Below, in pieces: positions 49,461 through 57,472 of a stretch of DNA of 64,000 nucleotides (positions are counted from its first letter, which is position 1; each line of letters opens with the position of its first letter). Position numbers and translations under genes: made by a program. Origin of the DNA: Faecalicatena_A orotica (GTDB lineage Bacteria > Bacillota > Clostridia > Lachnospirales > Lachnospiraceae); the NCBI RefSeq assembly GCF_040545875.1, contig NZ_JBEPMR010000015.1, one strand, 5' to 3'. Under the pieces are notes generated by a model, which saw only the letters and a program-made list of their open reading frames with translations, was not told the DNA's origin and made no database searches.

Positions 49461-50834
49461 TTGAAAAAAGGAGAAGTAACGGCATTTCTGAGCCTGATCT
49501 TTATTCTTATAATTTCGTTTATATCGGCTATGATTGAGAGTACTGTGATACAGACGGAAAAGAATCAGAAACGGCTCGATGTGGACCGGGCTGTATTTTC
49601 TATATTTGGTGAGTATCAGAAGCAGCTTCTGGAGGAGTATGAAGTACTGGCGATTGACATAAGTTACGGAACTGCATCGTACCGTGAAGAAAATCTTCTG
49701 GACCGCATGAGATATTACGGTTCGGTGGGAATCGAGCATGATATTCAGGGGATTCAGTATCTGTCAGATAAAAACGGAAATGCGTTTCGTGAACAAGTGC
49801 TTGATTATATGGAGGATACATACGGAATCTCTATCATACGAGACTTAGCGGGTATGACAGGGCAGTGGCAGGAACAGGAACTGAATGGTGAAGAACTGGG
49901 GCGTCAGGATTCAGAATGGAATACACAGCTGGAAGAAACCCTTGAGGAAAACGAGAGTATGCTGCCGGCCGAAGAAAACCCTCTGCCCAATGTAGAGAGC
50001 CTGAAGCAGTCCAGCCTCCTTCAGCTTATCCTTCCACGGGAATACCAGCTTTCGGGCAGGCAGATCAACCTGTCAGAGCAGCCGGGAGCCAGAACGTTAA
50101 GGAAGGGAAAAGGTAGTTTTTATATGAGACAGGACTTGAATGGGATTGAGGAACGTCTCCTGTTTCACGAATATCTGCTGAAAAAATTCAGTAATGCCGT
50201 GGAGACAAAAGGGGAGAATCGTAGTTTGTCTTATGAGATTGAATACATGATAGGGGGTAAGGGCTCCGATTCAGAAAATCTGGAAGCAGTAGCAAAGAAA
50301 CTGCTTGCGATACGCTTCGGTATGAATTACCTGTACCTGCAGACAGATACAGAGAAGCAGGCAGAAGTGGAGGCACTGGCGCTCACCTTGTCTACGCTGG
50401 CAGCCCTGCCGGCCGTAGCAGGAATCGTGAAACAGGTGCTGCTGGCGGCCTGGGCATTCGGTGAAAGTGTCATGGATTTAAGGTCAATGATGTCCGGCAG
50501 GAAGGCTGCACTTGTCAAAAACAGCGGAAACTGGCAGCTTTCCCTTTCTTCCCTGATGACACTCGGGACAGGAGAAGATACACAGGAAGGAATGGACGCA
50601 GAAGATGGACTTTCCTATACGGATTATCTCAGGATTCTTTTATTTTTACAAAATGAAGATACATTAACAATGAAAGCGCTGGACAGAGTAGAGCAGAATA
50701 TAAGGTTGGAAAAGAATATAACAAATTTTTGTATTGATTCCTGTGTTGTAAAGCTTAAGCTCCAGAATAAAGCAATCATACGCGAAGGTCTGGAATATCA
50801 GTTCCCGGTATATTTTGGTTACGAGACAGCCTGA
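49461..50834 (+). CDS. DUF5702 domain protein of the Tad locus
   Basis: 457 residues from TTG 49461, one base after the pilin stop. An overlapping GTG 49440 has no ribosome site. One N-terminal helix (AFLSLIFILIISFISAMIES) carries an early Glu-like pseudopilin arrangement; the rest is soluble with long helices (QTEKNQKRLDVDRAVFSIFG, QTDTEKQAEVEALALTLSTL). This family accompanies Lachnospiraceae Tad operons, probably as a minor pilin or tip component; the role is not established. Confidence 0.78.
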   Translation: MKKGEVTAFLSLIFILIISFISAMIESTVIQTEKNQKRLDVDRAVFSIFGEYQKQLLEEYEVLAIDISYGTASYREENLLDRMRYYGSVGIEHDIQGIQYLSDKNGNAFREQVLDYMEDTYGISIIRDLAGMTGQWQEQELNGEELGRQDSEWNTQLEETLEENESMLPAEENPLPNVESLKQSSLLQLILPREYQLSGRQINLSEQPGARTLRKGKGSFYMRQDLNGIEERLLFHEYLLKKFSNAVETKGENRSLSYEIEYMIGGKGSDSENLEAVAKKLLAIRFGMNYLYLQTDTEKQAEVEALALTLSTLAALPAVAGIVKQVLLAAWAFGESVMDLRSMMSGRKAALVKNSGNWQLSLSSLMTLGTGEDTQEGMDAEDGLSYTDYLRILLFLQNEDTLTMKALDRVEQNIRLEKNITNFCIDSCVVKLKLQNKAIIREGLEYQFPVYFGYETA

Positions 50835-50945
50835 GACGCTATTTGAACCCAATGCAGATGCCCTTTCTTCTTAAGCCTGCTGGCCCATCCCTGCCATAAG
50901 GAATAAAGATAAAAAATAAAAAAATAAAGAAAGGAAAAGACTGCG

Positions 50946-51743
50946 ATGACACAATCATTCTATAGCCCGACAAGATCAATCAAAGAAAGGGCATCTGTAT
51001 TGGGTTCAAAGGCAAGCGTGACAGTGGAGGCGGCGTTAGCCATCCCTATTTTTCTATTTGCTGTCCTGAGTTTTATTTATCTGTTTGAGATACAGTCCAT
51101 CAGGACAAGCATCCGTTTCGCCGCCCAGAGCGCGGCGAAAACCGCGGCTGAGGATGTCGTGACACTGCCGGCTGTCAATGTCATGAAATTAAAAAGTGAT
51201 ATTGTGAAGAATATAGGTTCAGAAAGAATCGAGAGGAGTATTCTGGATGGAGGGAGCTCCGGCATCCGGTGCAGTAAAACATATATGTCCATACTAACGG
51301 GCGAGATTTATGTAACGGTTGAATATGCTGTACGGCTCCCTGTTCCGAGATTTACAAATCTGACGGCAAAGTTCAAAGAGAGCATGAGGGTCAAGGGCTG
51401 GAATGGCTATACATCACGAAATGGGGACTCCGATGGGAACCAGATTGTCTATATCACAGACACCGGACTGGTGTACCACGAGGATTATAGCTGTACCTAT
51501 CTTCAATTGTCGGTCCGGTTTGTTTCTTTCTCTGAGCTTTCAGGAATTCGCAATGAGGACGGGGGACGATACCACAAATGTGAGAAGTGTGTTCACGGAG
51601 ATACGATGGCAGGTGTATATATCACAAAGTCAGGTGGGAAATACCATAATTCACTAAACTGCAGCGGACTAAAGAGAACAGTCCGTGCAGTCAAAAAATC
51701 AGAGGCAGGAGTGTTAGGAGGATGCAGCAGATGTTCGAAATAG
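50946..51743 (+). CDS. TadE-like pseudopilin with C-terminal Cys motifs
   Basis: 265 residues. The pseudopilin signal SKASVTVEAALAIPIFLF has Glu at +5 after the expected cut, followed by a helix to about 48. The body is beta-rich. The last 100 residues hold two copies of a short module: TGLVYHEDYSCTYL ... KCEKC and SGGKYHNSLNCSGL ... GCSRC, so eight or so Cys/His residues are arranged in pairs, suggesting metal or disulphide formation outside the cell. AAAGGAAAAGACTGCG precedes the ATG. The gene overlaps the peptidase gene. Confidence 0.82.
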   Translation: MTQSFYSPTRSIKERASVLGSKASVTVEAALAIPIFLFAVLSFIYLFEIQSIRTSIRFAAQSAAKTAAEDVVTLPAVNVMKLKSDIVKNIGSERIERSILDGGSSGIRCSKTYMSILTGEIYVTVEYAVRLPVPRFTNLTAKFKESMRVKGWNGYTSRNGDSDGNQIVYITDTGLVYHEDYSCTYLQLSVRFVSFSELSGIRNEDGGRYHKCEKCVHGDTMAGVYITKSGGKYHNSLNCSGLKRTVRAVKKSEAGVLGGCSRCSK

Positions 51744-52162
51744 GTCAGGCATGGTGCGGTATATATTTATGTTTATTATCTGTAATTGATATCTGGATAA
51801 AAAGGGTTCCGGTCTGTCTGCTTGCAGCAGGCGGCATTGCAGCGGGAATGTATCAGGCATACCAGCGGGACATGCCGCTGCTTATCGTTCTTGGAGGCGC
51901 GGCAGCAGGTGTGGTGTTCCTTGCAGTCAGCAGAGTGACAGAAGAGGGATTCGGGTATGGCGACAGCCTGCTGATTTTGGTGTTGGGAATTTATCTTGGC
52001 TTCTGGAATCTGCTGGGAGTCTTGTTTGGTGCGTTTCTATTATCTGCCCTGTTTGCAGTATTCGCGCTGGTTCTTCATAAGTTTGACAGGAGTACAGGAT
52101 ATCCGTTTGTACCGTTTCTTCTAATATCCTATACGATATGGATCTGTATAGGAGGAATCTGA
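51731..52162 (+). CDS. Prepilin peptidase (A24, CpaA/TadV type)
   Basis: 143 residues of a polytopic membrane aspartic protease that cuts and thereby matures the pilins. The two catalytic Asp are in LSVIDIWIKRVP and FGYGDSLLI (GxGD). It lacks the N-terminal methylase domain, as usual for Tad systems. ATG 51731 is 9 bases from AGGAGG; the in-frame ATG 51722 directly abuts that site. It overlaps the preceding gene by 13 bases. Confidence 0.92.
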   Translation: MFEIGQAWCGIYLCLLSVIDIWIKRVPVCLLAAGGIAAGMYQAYQRDMPLLIVLGGAAAGVVFLAVSRVTEEGFGYGDSLLILVLGIYLGFWNLLGVLFGAFLLSALFAVFALVLHKFDRSTGYPFVPFLLISYTIWICIGGI

Positions 52163-52163
52163 T

Positions 52164-52619
52164 GTGAATGAAAAGATGAGAAGGATAAGAATTAAGGCGC
52201 CGGCTACAAATGGGTTAAGAGGAAGTGTTACGGTTGAAATGGCCTATATACTTCCAACCGTCATCATGATATTTCTGCTCATTGTTTATACAGTATTTTA
52301 TTACCATGATAAAAACATATTAAATGCGGCAGCAGGAGAAACGGCCGTGCTGGGCGCCCAGCTCGAGAGGCAGCGGGGAAAAGAGGGAACAGACCTCCAA
52401 AACTTTTACAGGGAGAGGACTGATGGTAAGTTAATTCTATTACATCTGACAGGTGTAAACATAACGAAGAGCAAAAAACAGGTAGAGATTCAGGCATATG
52501 CCCAAAAGGGCCGGATGCGGGTTTCGGTTGTTCAAAGGGCGGTCATCACCAAGGCGGAAGAGAAAATAAGGCTAAAAAGAAAACTGGAAGCCTTAGGCGG
52601 AAAGGGAGTGGATAAATGA
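52164..52619 (+). CDS. TadE-like pseudopilin
   Basis: 151 residues from GTG 52164 (AGGAGGAATCTGAT ahead), 1 base after the peptidase stop. The signal LRGSVTVEMAYILP is cut after G20 with Glu at +5; the helix TVIMIFLLIVYTVFYY follows. The remainder is a small soluble domain with a basic C-terminus. It is probably a minor pilin. Its last four bases overlap the DUF6382 gene. Confidence 0.85.
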   Translation: MNEKMRRIRIKAPATNGLRGSVTVEMAYILPTVIMIFLLIVYTVFYYHDKNILNAAAGETAVLGAQLERQRGKEGTDLQNFYRERTDGKLILLHLTGVNITKSKKQVEIQAYAQKGRMRVSVVQRAVITKAEEKIRLKRKLEALGGKGVDK

Positions 52620-53395
52620 AGGTAAAATATGAAAAGGAATTAAACAAAGTCTGTCTGCACATTGATCTGCCGCAGGCTTATGAAGAAGATTATCAGATAC
52701 ACATGCTGAAGGAAAACAATATTCCGTGCCTGTTGGATATTACGGGATGTGGGATAGACGGCAGGAGCAGATACAGCTATACAGTGACAGGGATGATATC
52801 TATGAAAACCATGTTTGAGGAGTCTCCCATAAAGCGGGATGACATGATTTTGTTTGTAAATAACCTCATGGAAGCAGTGAAGTCGCTTAGACGGTACATG
52901 CTGAATCCGGACGGGCTCCTGCTTTATCCTGAATTTATGTTTTACAGCGCAGACACATGGCATTTCTGTTACCTGCCGGCAAGAAAAAGACCTCTTTGCG
53001 AGGCGTTTCATGTGATTACAGAGTATTTTGTTAAAAAACTGGACTATGAGGAAACTGAAGGGATTCTTCTGGCATATGAACTTCATAAAGCTTCCCTGCA
53101 GGAAAATTATGATCTTGAAAAAATAATGGATGAATACAGGGAACACGAAGAAAAAAGGAGGGCTAGTATGGATACAGAAATGAAAGCAAAAACCACATAT
53201 ATACCTGATGAGCCTCTTTTTACAGTAGATGAGGAGGAATATGTACAGACTCCGGACGTAGAGACAATACGGGAGATGGGCGGGCACTTAAGCCCGTGGA
53301 AAAAAGCCGCAGATAAAGTGAAAAAAGGACGCTGGGGGAAATGGAAGGATTTGATTCTGGAAACTGATGGACATCAGGAAGAGGAACCTTTATAA
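52616..53395 (+). CDS. DUF6382 domain protein without FHA domain
   Basis: 259 residues; ATGA overlap with the pseudopilin gene shows operon membership. The N-terminal 170 residues (LHIDLPQAYEEDYQIHML, YTVTGMISMKTMFEES, YLPARKRPLCEAFHVITEYF) match the DUF6382 domain, which in related bacteria often ends in a FHA phosphothreonine-binding domain. Here the sequence stops after a charged tail (KKAADKVKKGRWGKWKDLIL), without FHA. A separate FHA protein lies at 63272-63817. The role in pilus control is inference from position. Confidence 0.75.
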   Translation: MKVKYEKELNKVCLHIDLPQAYEEDYQIHMLKENNIPCLLDITGCGIDGRSRYSYTVTGMISMKTMFEESPIKRDDMILFVNNLMEAVKSLRRYMLNPDGLLLYPEFMFYSADTWHFCYLPARKRPLCEAFHVITEYFVKKLDYEETEGILLAYELHKASLQENYDLEKIMDEYREHEEKRRASMDTEMKAKTTYIPDEPLFTVDEEEYVQTPDVETIREMGGHLSPWKKAADKVKKGRWGKWKDLILETDGHQEEEPL

Positions 53396-53409
53396 TATGT
53401 ATTAAATGA

Positions 53410-53437
53410 GTAACTGTTCCGAATCATGAACAGTTAC
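53410..53437. repeat. Solo hairpin-3 unit of the repeat family
   Basis: GTAACTGTTC (53410-53419) and GAACAGTTAC (53428-53437) are the stem of hairpin 3 of copy 2, standing alone before the rhomboid gene. Confidence 0.6.
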
Positions 53438-53464
53438 TTAAACATTATATAAAGGGGAATCATT

Positions 53465-54073
53465 TTGGAAAAAAATAAAAACGCCGTGTGTACAACGGCT
53501 CTGATTGTTATAAATGTAGGGGTTTTTTTCATTCTTTCACTGATAGGAATGACAGAAGACAGCATGTTTATGCTGGATCACGGAGCAATGTTTGTACCGT
53601 ATATTGTCAGCGGCCATGAATATTACAGGCTGTTTACCAGTTTGTTCCTGCATTTTGGGATCAGCCACCTGCTAAACAATATGGTTATGCTGGGTGCATT
53701 GGGATGGAATCTGGAATTAGAGACAGGCAGGATAAAGTTTCTAATCATCTATTTTGTCTCAGGATTAGGCGGGAATCTGCTGTCTTTGTATTTGGATATA
53801 AAGGCAAATGAGATGGTGGTATCAGCAGGGGCATCCGGGGCTGTATTCGGCCTGATGGGAGCCCTGCTGTGTGTTGTTTTGAAAAATCATGGAAGAGTAG
53901 GACGTTTGACGAACCGCGGACTTCTCTTTATGGTTGCCCTGAGCCTGTATTTTGGACTTACAAGCTCAGGTGTGGACAATGCCGCCCACATAGGAGGCCT
54001 TGTCTGTGGATTCATAACTGCGGCGGTGCTGTACAGGAGACCACGCGTAGTAAGCAGGCATTCAGAATTCTGA
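53465..54073 (+). CDS. Rhomboid-family intramembrane serine protease
   Basis: 202 residues with six predicted helices. The catalytic dyad is S124 (SAGASGAVFGLMGA) and H175 (NAAHIGGLVCG). FLHFGISHLLNNMVMLGALG is the characteristic HxxxN region. It cleaves membrane proteins within the bilayer; the substrate is unknown. The start is TTG 53465 with AAAGGGGAATCATT ahead. It lies 69 bases downstream of the pilus operon and may be partly co-transcribed. Confidence 0.92.
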   Translation: MEKNKNAVCTTALIVINVGVFFILSLIGMTEDSMFMLDHGAMFVPYIVSGHEYYRLFTSLFLHFGISHLLNNMVMLGALGWNLELETGRIKFLIIYFVSGLGGNLLSLYLDIKANEMVVSAGASGAVFGLMGALLCVVLKNHGRVGRLTNRGLLFMVALSLYFGLTSSGVDNAAHIGGLVCGFITAAVLYRRPRVVSRHSEF

Positions 54074-54118
54074 TCCGGGGACGCCATCAATTAACATCTG
54101 TATTTTACTACAGTATAA

Positions 54119-54850
54119 TTAGATAGGCAGTTTGATGGTAAACATTGATCCTTCATCGATTTTAGACTCAACAGAAATCGTACCCCCGTGAGATTCGATA
54201 ATTCTTTTTGACAGTGACAGCCCAAGCCCTGTACCGCCCTCCTTATAAGTTTTAAAAGGCTCAAAGATATAGTCGATGATTTCTTCAGAAATACCGCATC
54301 CTGTATCTTTACATTTGATGGTAAGAGTGTCTTTGGTGCGGCTTGCAAAGAGATTAATACTGCCTTCACCGGAGATAGACTCCTTGGCATTTTTCAGAAG
54401 GTTAAGAAAAACTTCTTCTAACTTCACTTTATCGCCTGTGAAGTCGCCCAGGCCGGAGGGAATATCTGAAGTAAATTCTACATCAGAGTCTTCACTGTCT
54501 AAAGAGATTGCGAAAGAGACTGCAATGTTTTTTAGAAGCCGTTCAATGGAAAATACCGAGTAATGCAGTGTATCGCCATTGTTGAAGGTTGACAGTTCGC
54601 TTAAAAGCTGGCATACGAAGTCCACATCTTCCATTGTCTGTTTCCAGTGCGGGAATTCCTGAACCTCAGGATGCTGTATTTCCATAACCTGAAGCGAAGA
54701 TGAAATTAATGTCAGCGGGTTCCGGATTTCGTGAGCTATAGTAGATACTGTCTCATGGTGGTTGTCGAGTAACTGTGTGATTATCTGTTTTGCGTCATGA
54801 TTTTCCTCCATAAGCGCATTCATCTTATTAATGTCAATATTATGTAGCAT
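54119..54850 (-). CDS. Small soluble sensor histidine kinase (sporulation-kinase-like)
   Basis: 243 residues made of HisKA and HATPase_c only. The H-box is STIAHEIRNPLTLISSSLQV (H40), N-box NLLKNAKESI, G1 DTGCGIS and G2 GGTGLGLSLSKRII. No membrane segment or PAS domain is present, only a 30-residue helical N-terminus. The H-box resembles Bacillus Kin-type kinases feeding Spo0A. No response regulator is adjacent, which fits such an orphan kinase. AAGGAGGGACTTAAGATA precedes the ATG. Confidence 0.88.
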   Translation of the reverse strand: MLHNIDINKMNALMEENHDAKQIITQLLDNHHETVSTIAHEIRNPLTLISSSLQVMEIQHPEVQEFPHWKQTMEDVDFVCQLLSELSTFNNGDTLHYSVFSIERLLKNIAVSFAISLDSEDSDVEFTSDIPSGLGDFTGDKVKLEEVFLNLLKNAKESISGEGSINLFASRTKDTLTIKCKDTGCGISEEIIDYIFEPFKTYKEGGTGLGLSLSKRIIESHGGTISVESKIDEGSMFTIKLPI

Positions 54851-55055
54851 TATCTTAAGTCCCTCCTTTTTTGGTTATCCTCATTTTTAAGTCTAGCACG
54901 ATGATTTCCTTGGTTCAACAAAATCCGCCATACAAATTTCGACAGTATCCGGGCGACTAGCGGGTGTGAACAGTAATCAAAAGGGTCTTCTCATTTCGGA
55001 CAAAATGGGATATACTACTATTAAACAATTATAAAAAGAGAAATGGGGATAAATT

Positions 55056-55463
55056 ATGAAAGATGAAAACTGCATATTTTGTAAGCTGGCATCAGGTGAG
55101 ATTCCTTCTGCAACGCTTTATGAAGATGAAGACTTCCGCGTGATTTTAGATGCGAGCCCGGCTTCAAAAGGGCATGCGCTTATTATTCCGAAAGATCATT
55201 ACAGGAATCTGTATGATTTGGATGACAATCTGGCAGCTAAAGCTATGGTACTTGCTAAATCAATGGTACTAAAGCTTAGAGACATGCTTGGATGCGATGG
55301 ATATAACATTGTACAGAATAATGAAGAGGCAGCAGGGCAGACTGTCTTTCATTTCCACATGCACCTGATACCAAGATATAATGGTGATGGTGTGGGCCTG
55401 GGCTGGAAGATGGGCGAACTTTCAGAAACTGATAAAGAAGAAATCTTAAACAAATTACAGTAA
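55056..55463 (+). CDS. HIT-family nucleotide-binding protein
   Basis: 135 residues of the histidine triad family (Hint-type nucleoside phosphoramidase or nucleotide hydrolase). The triad is FHFHMHLIPRY near residue 105; CIFCKLASGEIPSATLYEDE starts the protein with a CxxC pair typical of Firmicute Hint proteins. A leader with AAAAAGAGAAATGGGGATAAATT lies ahead. It is followed after 14 bases by a sigma factor gene. Confidence 0.94.
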   Translation: MKDENCIFCKLASGEIPSATLYEDEDFRVILDASPASKGHALIIPKDHYRNLYDLDDNLAAKAMVLAKSMVLKLRDMLGCDGYNIVQNNEEAAGQTVFHFHMHLIPRYNGDGVGLGWKMGELSETDKEEILNKLQ

Positions 55464-55477
55464 TAACCGGAGAAGAA

Positions 55478-56023
55478 ATGTTGACTGAAAATCGTGAGTT
55501 TGATGAGATTTATGGAAAATATAAGAATCTTGTCTTAAAAGCAGCATATACATATTCAGGCAATTATGATGTAGCAGAAGATATTACTCAAAGTACGTTT
55601 CTCCAATTATATATTTATTATCATGATATGAACCACAGCAATATTAAATCGTGGCTGTATACAACTGCAAAAAACAGTGCCTTGAATTACAGGAAGAGAG
55701 CCAGACGTGAGATTCTTGAAGAGATGACTGCAGAGGAATCTGTCATTCAGGATACTGTTGAAAGTGCTGAAGATGAATTTTTGCAGGAAATCAGGGATAT
55801 AGACCGCTCTGATTTGCATGAACGCATATTTGAAGCTTTAATGAATAAGAACCGCAGATGGTACGATGCGATTACGCTGGCATATTACATGGAGATCCCT
55901 CAGGCAAAAGTTGCCGCAGAAATGGGAATACGTATTGAGGTGCTGCATAGTTTATTGCACAGAGCCAAGGACTGGATTAAAAAAGAGTTTGGTGTGGAGT
56001 ATGACGAATTGAACCGGTTATAA
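55478..56023 (+). CDS. ECF-type RNA polymerase sigma factor
   Basis: 181 residues. Region 2 contains YTYSGNYDVAEDITQSTFLQ and IKSWLYTTAKNSALNYRKRA; region 4 contains NRRWYDAITLAYYMEIPQAK followed by a helix-turn-helix (AAEMGIRIEVLHSLLHRAKD). It directs RNA polymerase to a special promoter set. GGAGAAGAA lies before the ATG. A DUF4367 membrane protein of the kind that acts as anti-sigma is encoded 1.4 kb downstream, with murG in between on the other strand. Confidence 0.88.
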   Translation: MLTENREFDEIYGKYKNLVLKAAYTYSGNYDVAEDITQSTFLQLYIYYHDMNHSNIKSWLYTTAKNSALNYRKRARREILEEMTAEESVIQDTVESAEDEFLQEIRDIDRSDLHERIFEALMNKNRRWYDAITLAYYMEIPQAKVAAEMGIRIEVLHSLLHRAKDWIKKEFGVEYDELNRL

Positions 56024-56024
56024 T

Positions 56025-56055
56025 AAAACAGGTGTCTATTCGGCACCTGTTTTTT
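56025..56055. terminator. Bidirectional terminator between sigma factor gene and murG
   Basis: AAAACAGGTG (56025-56034) pairs with CACCTGTTTT (56044-56053), with A and T runs at either side. Confidence 0.85.
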
Positions 56056-56077
56056 AAACCATGTGATAGATTGGCAC

Positions 56078-57145
56078 TTATTTAATACTGATTTCTTCGA
56101 TTAGCCCAATGATTGTATCAATTGAATCTTGCTGCCTGGAATCGCGCATAGCATCCATATATTTACTGCGGTTCTCATAAAGATTCTTTACTGATTCAAG
56201 AAGAGACTCCTTAGTGAGGTCTTCTTCCTCGAGTACCATGCTGAAGCCCTGACGTTCAAAAGAACGTGCATTTAATATCTGGTCACCACGGCTGGCATTA
56301 GCTGAAAGCGGAATCAGAAGATTTGGCTTTCTCAATGCAAGAAGCTCGCAGATAGCATTAGCGCCTGCACGGGAGATAACAATATCCGCAAGGGCGAAGA
56401 TGTCGCGGAGTTCATTTTTGATGTATTCGAACTGAGCATATCCTTTCAGGCTGTTCAGAGAATCATCAACCTTCCCTTTTCCGCAGAGGTGCACAATCTG
56501 GAAACGGTCCAGAAGATCAGGCAGGGCAAGGCGGACAGCGTTATTAACTGCCACAGAGCCAAGACTCCCTCCGATGACGAGGATGACAGGCTTATCAGCG
56601 GAAAAACCGCATAGGTCCATAGCAGCAATCTTGTTGCCGGACAACAGCTCCTGACGGATTGGTGAACCTGTCAGTACAGCTTTTTCTTTAGGAAGACTAT
56701 TCAGGGTCTCAGGAAAATTACAGCAGACCCTGCTGGCGGAAGGAATGGCAATCTTATTAGCCAGACCCGGTGTCATATCTGATTCATGGATAATGGAAGG
56801 CACTTTACAGCGCTTTCCAGCCAGGACAACCGGTACAGAAACAAATCCTCCTTTAGAAAAAATAATATCAGGCTTTAATTCTTTAATAATAGAATGGGCC
56901 TCGCCAAAACCTTTCATAACACGGAATGGATCTGTAAAATTCTGGACGCTGAAATAACGTCTCAGTTTACCGGAAGAAATTCCATGATAAGGAATCCCAA
57001 AAGGTTCGATAAGTTCCTTTTCGATACCATTATAAGATCCTATATATTGGATGTCATAGCCTAGTTCCCTTAACCGGGGAATCAGGGCAATATTGGGGGT
57101 GACATGCCCGGCCGTTCCACCGCCGGTAAGTATAATTCGTTTCAT
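56078..57145 (-). CDS. murG: UDP-GlcNAc:lipid I N-acetylglucosaminyltransferase MurG
   Basis: A 355-residue GT28 enzyme that turns lipid I into lipid II at the inner membrane face. The N-terminal motif ILTGGGTAGHVTPNIALIPR and the C-terminal UDP-GlcNAc site (VISRAGANAICELLALRKPN) are clear; FSKGGFVSVPVVLAGKRCKV and IHESDMTPGLANK are further family segments. The gene is monocistronic, away from a dcw cluster. TTTGGAGGTTTTACATTT precedes the ATG, and TGATATAAT (about 57177-57185, minus strand) is a likely extended -10. Confidence 0.96.
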   Translation of the reverse strand: MKRIILTGGGTAGHVTPNIALIPRLRELGYDIQYIGSYNGIEKELIEPFGIPYHGISSGKLRRYFSVQNFTDPFRVMKGFGEAHSIIKELKPDIIFSKGGFVSVPVVLAGKRCKVPSIIHESDMTPGLANKIAIPSASRVCCNFPETLNSLPKEKAVLTGSPIRQELLSGNKIAAMDLCGFSADKPVILVIGGSLGSVAVNNAVRLALPDLLDRFQIVHLCGKGKVDDSLNSLKGYAQFEYIKNELRDIFALADIVISRAGANAICELLALRKPNLLIPLSANASRGDQILNARSFERQGFSMVLEEEDLTKESLLESVKNLYENRSKYMDAMRDSRQQDSIDTIIGLIEEISIK

Positions 57146-57180
57146 AAATGTAAAACCTCCAAATTTGAATTGTTCATATT

Positions 57181-57360
57181 ATATCACTTCAGGTACTATG
57201 TGATACAGGCCCTTTCGGGCAGTGGCGGATATAACCTCCACTGACATGAAGTTAATAATATCCGAGTGGCCGGATAAAGCAGCATTATTTATGTGACACA
57301 CTGAGTTTAAGTTATAGTTCCCACCCTTCGGGTACACGGTGTAACAAATTAATCTCAGCC
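57181..57360. other. Hairpin-rich intergenic DNA, possible small RNA
   Basis: Between murG and the DUF4367 gene are GCCC-TTTC-GGGC (57208-57220), CAGTGG/CCACTG (57220-57242), TATCCG/CGGATA (57269-57286) and a CCC-TTCG-GGT loop (about 57326-57336). On the minus strand the first is a GAAA-type loop, on the plus strand the last is a TTCG loop, so the strand is undecided. No open frame or known RNA was recognised. Confidence 0.4.
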
Positions 57361-57472
57361 GTAAACCAAAATAAAATACTTGCATATAACCGGAAAAACA
57401 CATATAATTTCATATTAAACTTATTTAATAAAAAGTCAAGAAAAAGTAGTAGCCAAAATAAGGGGAACATGT

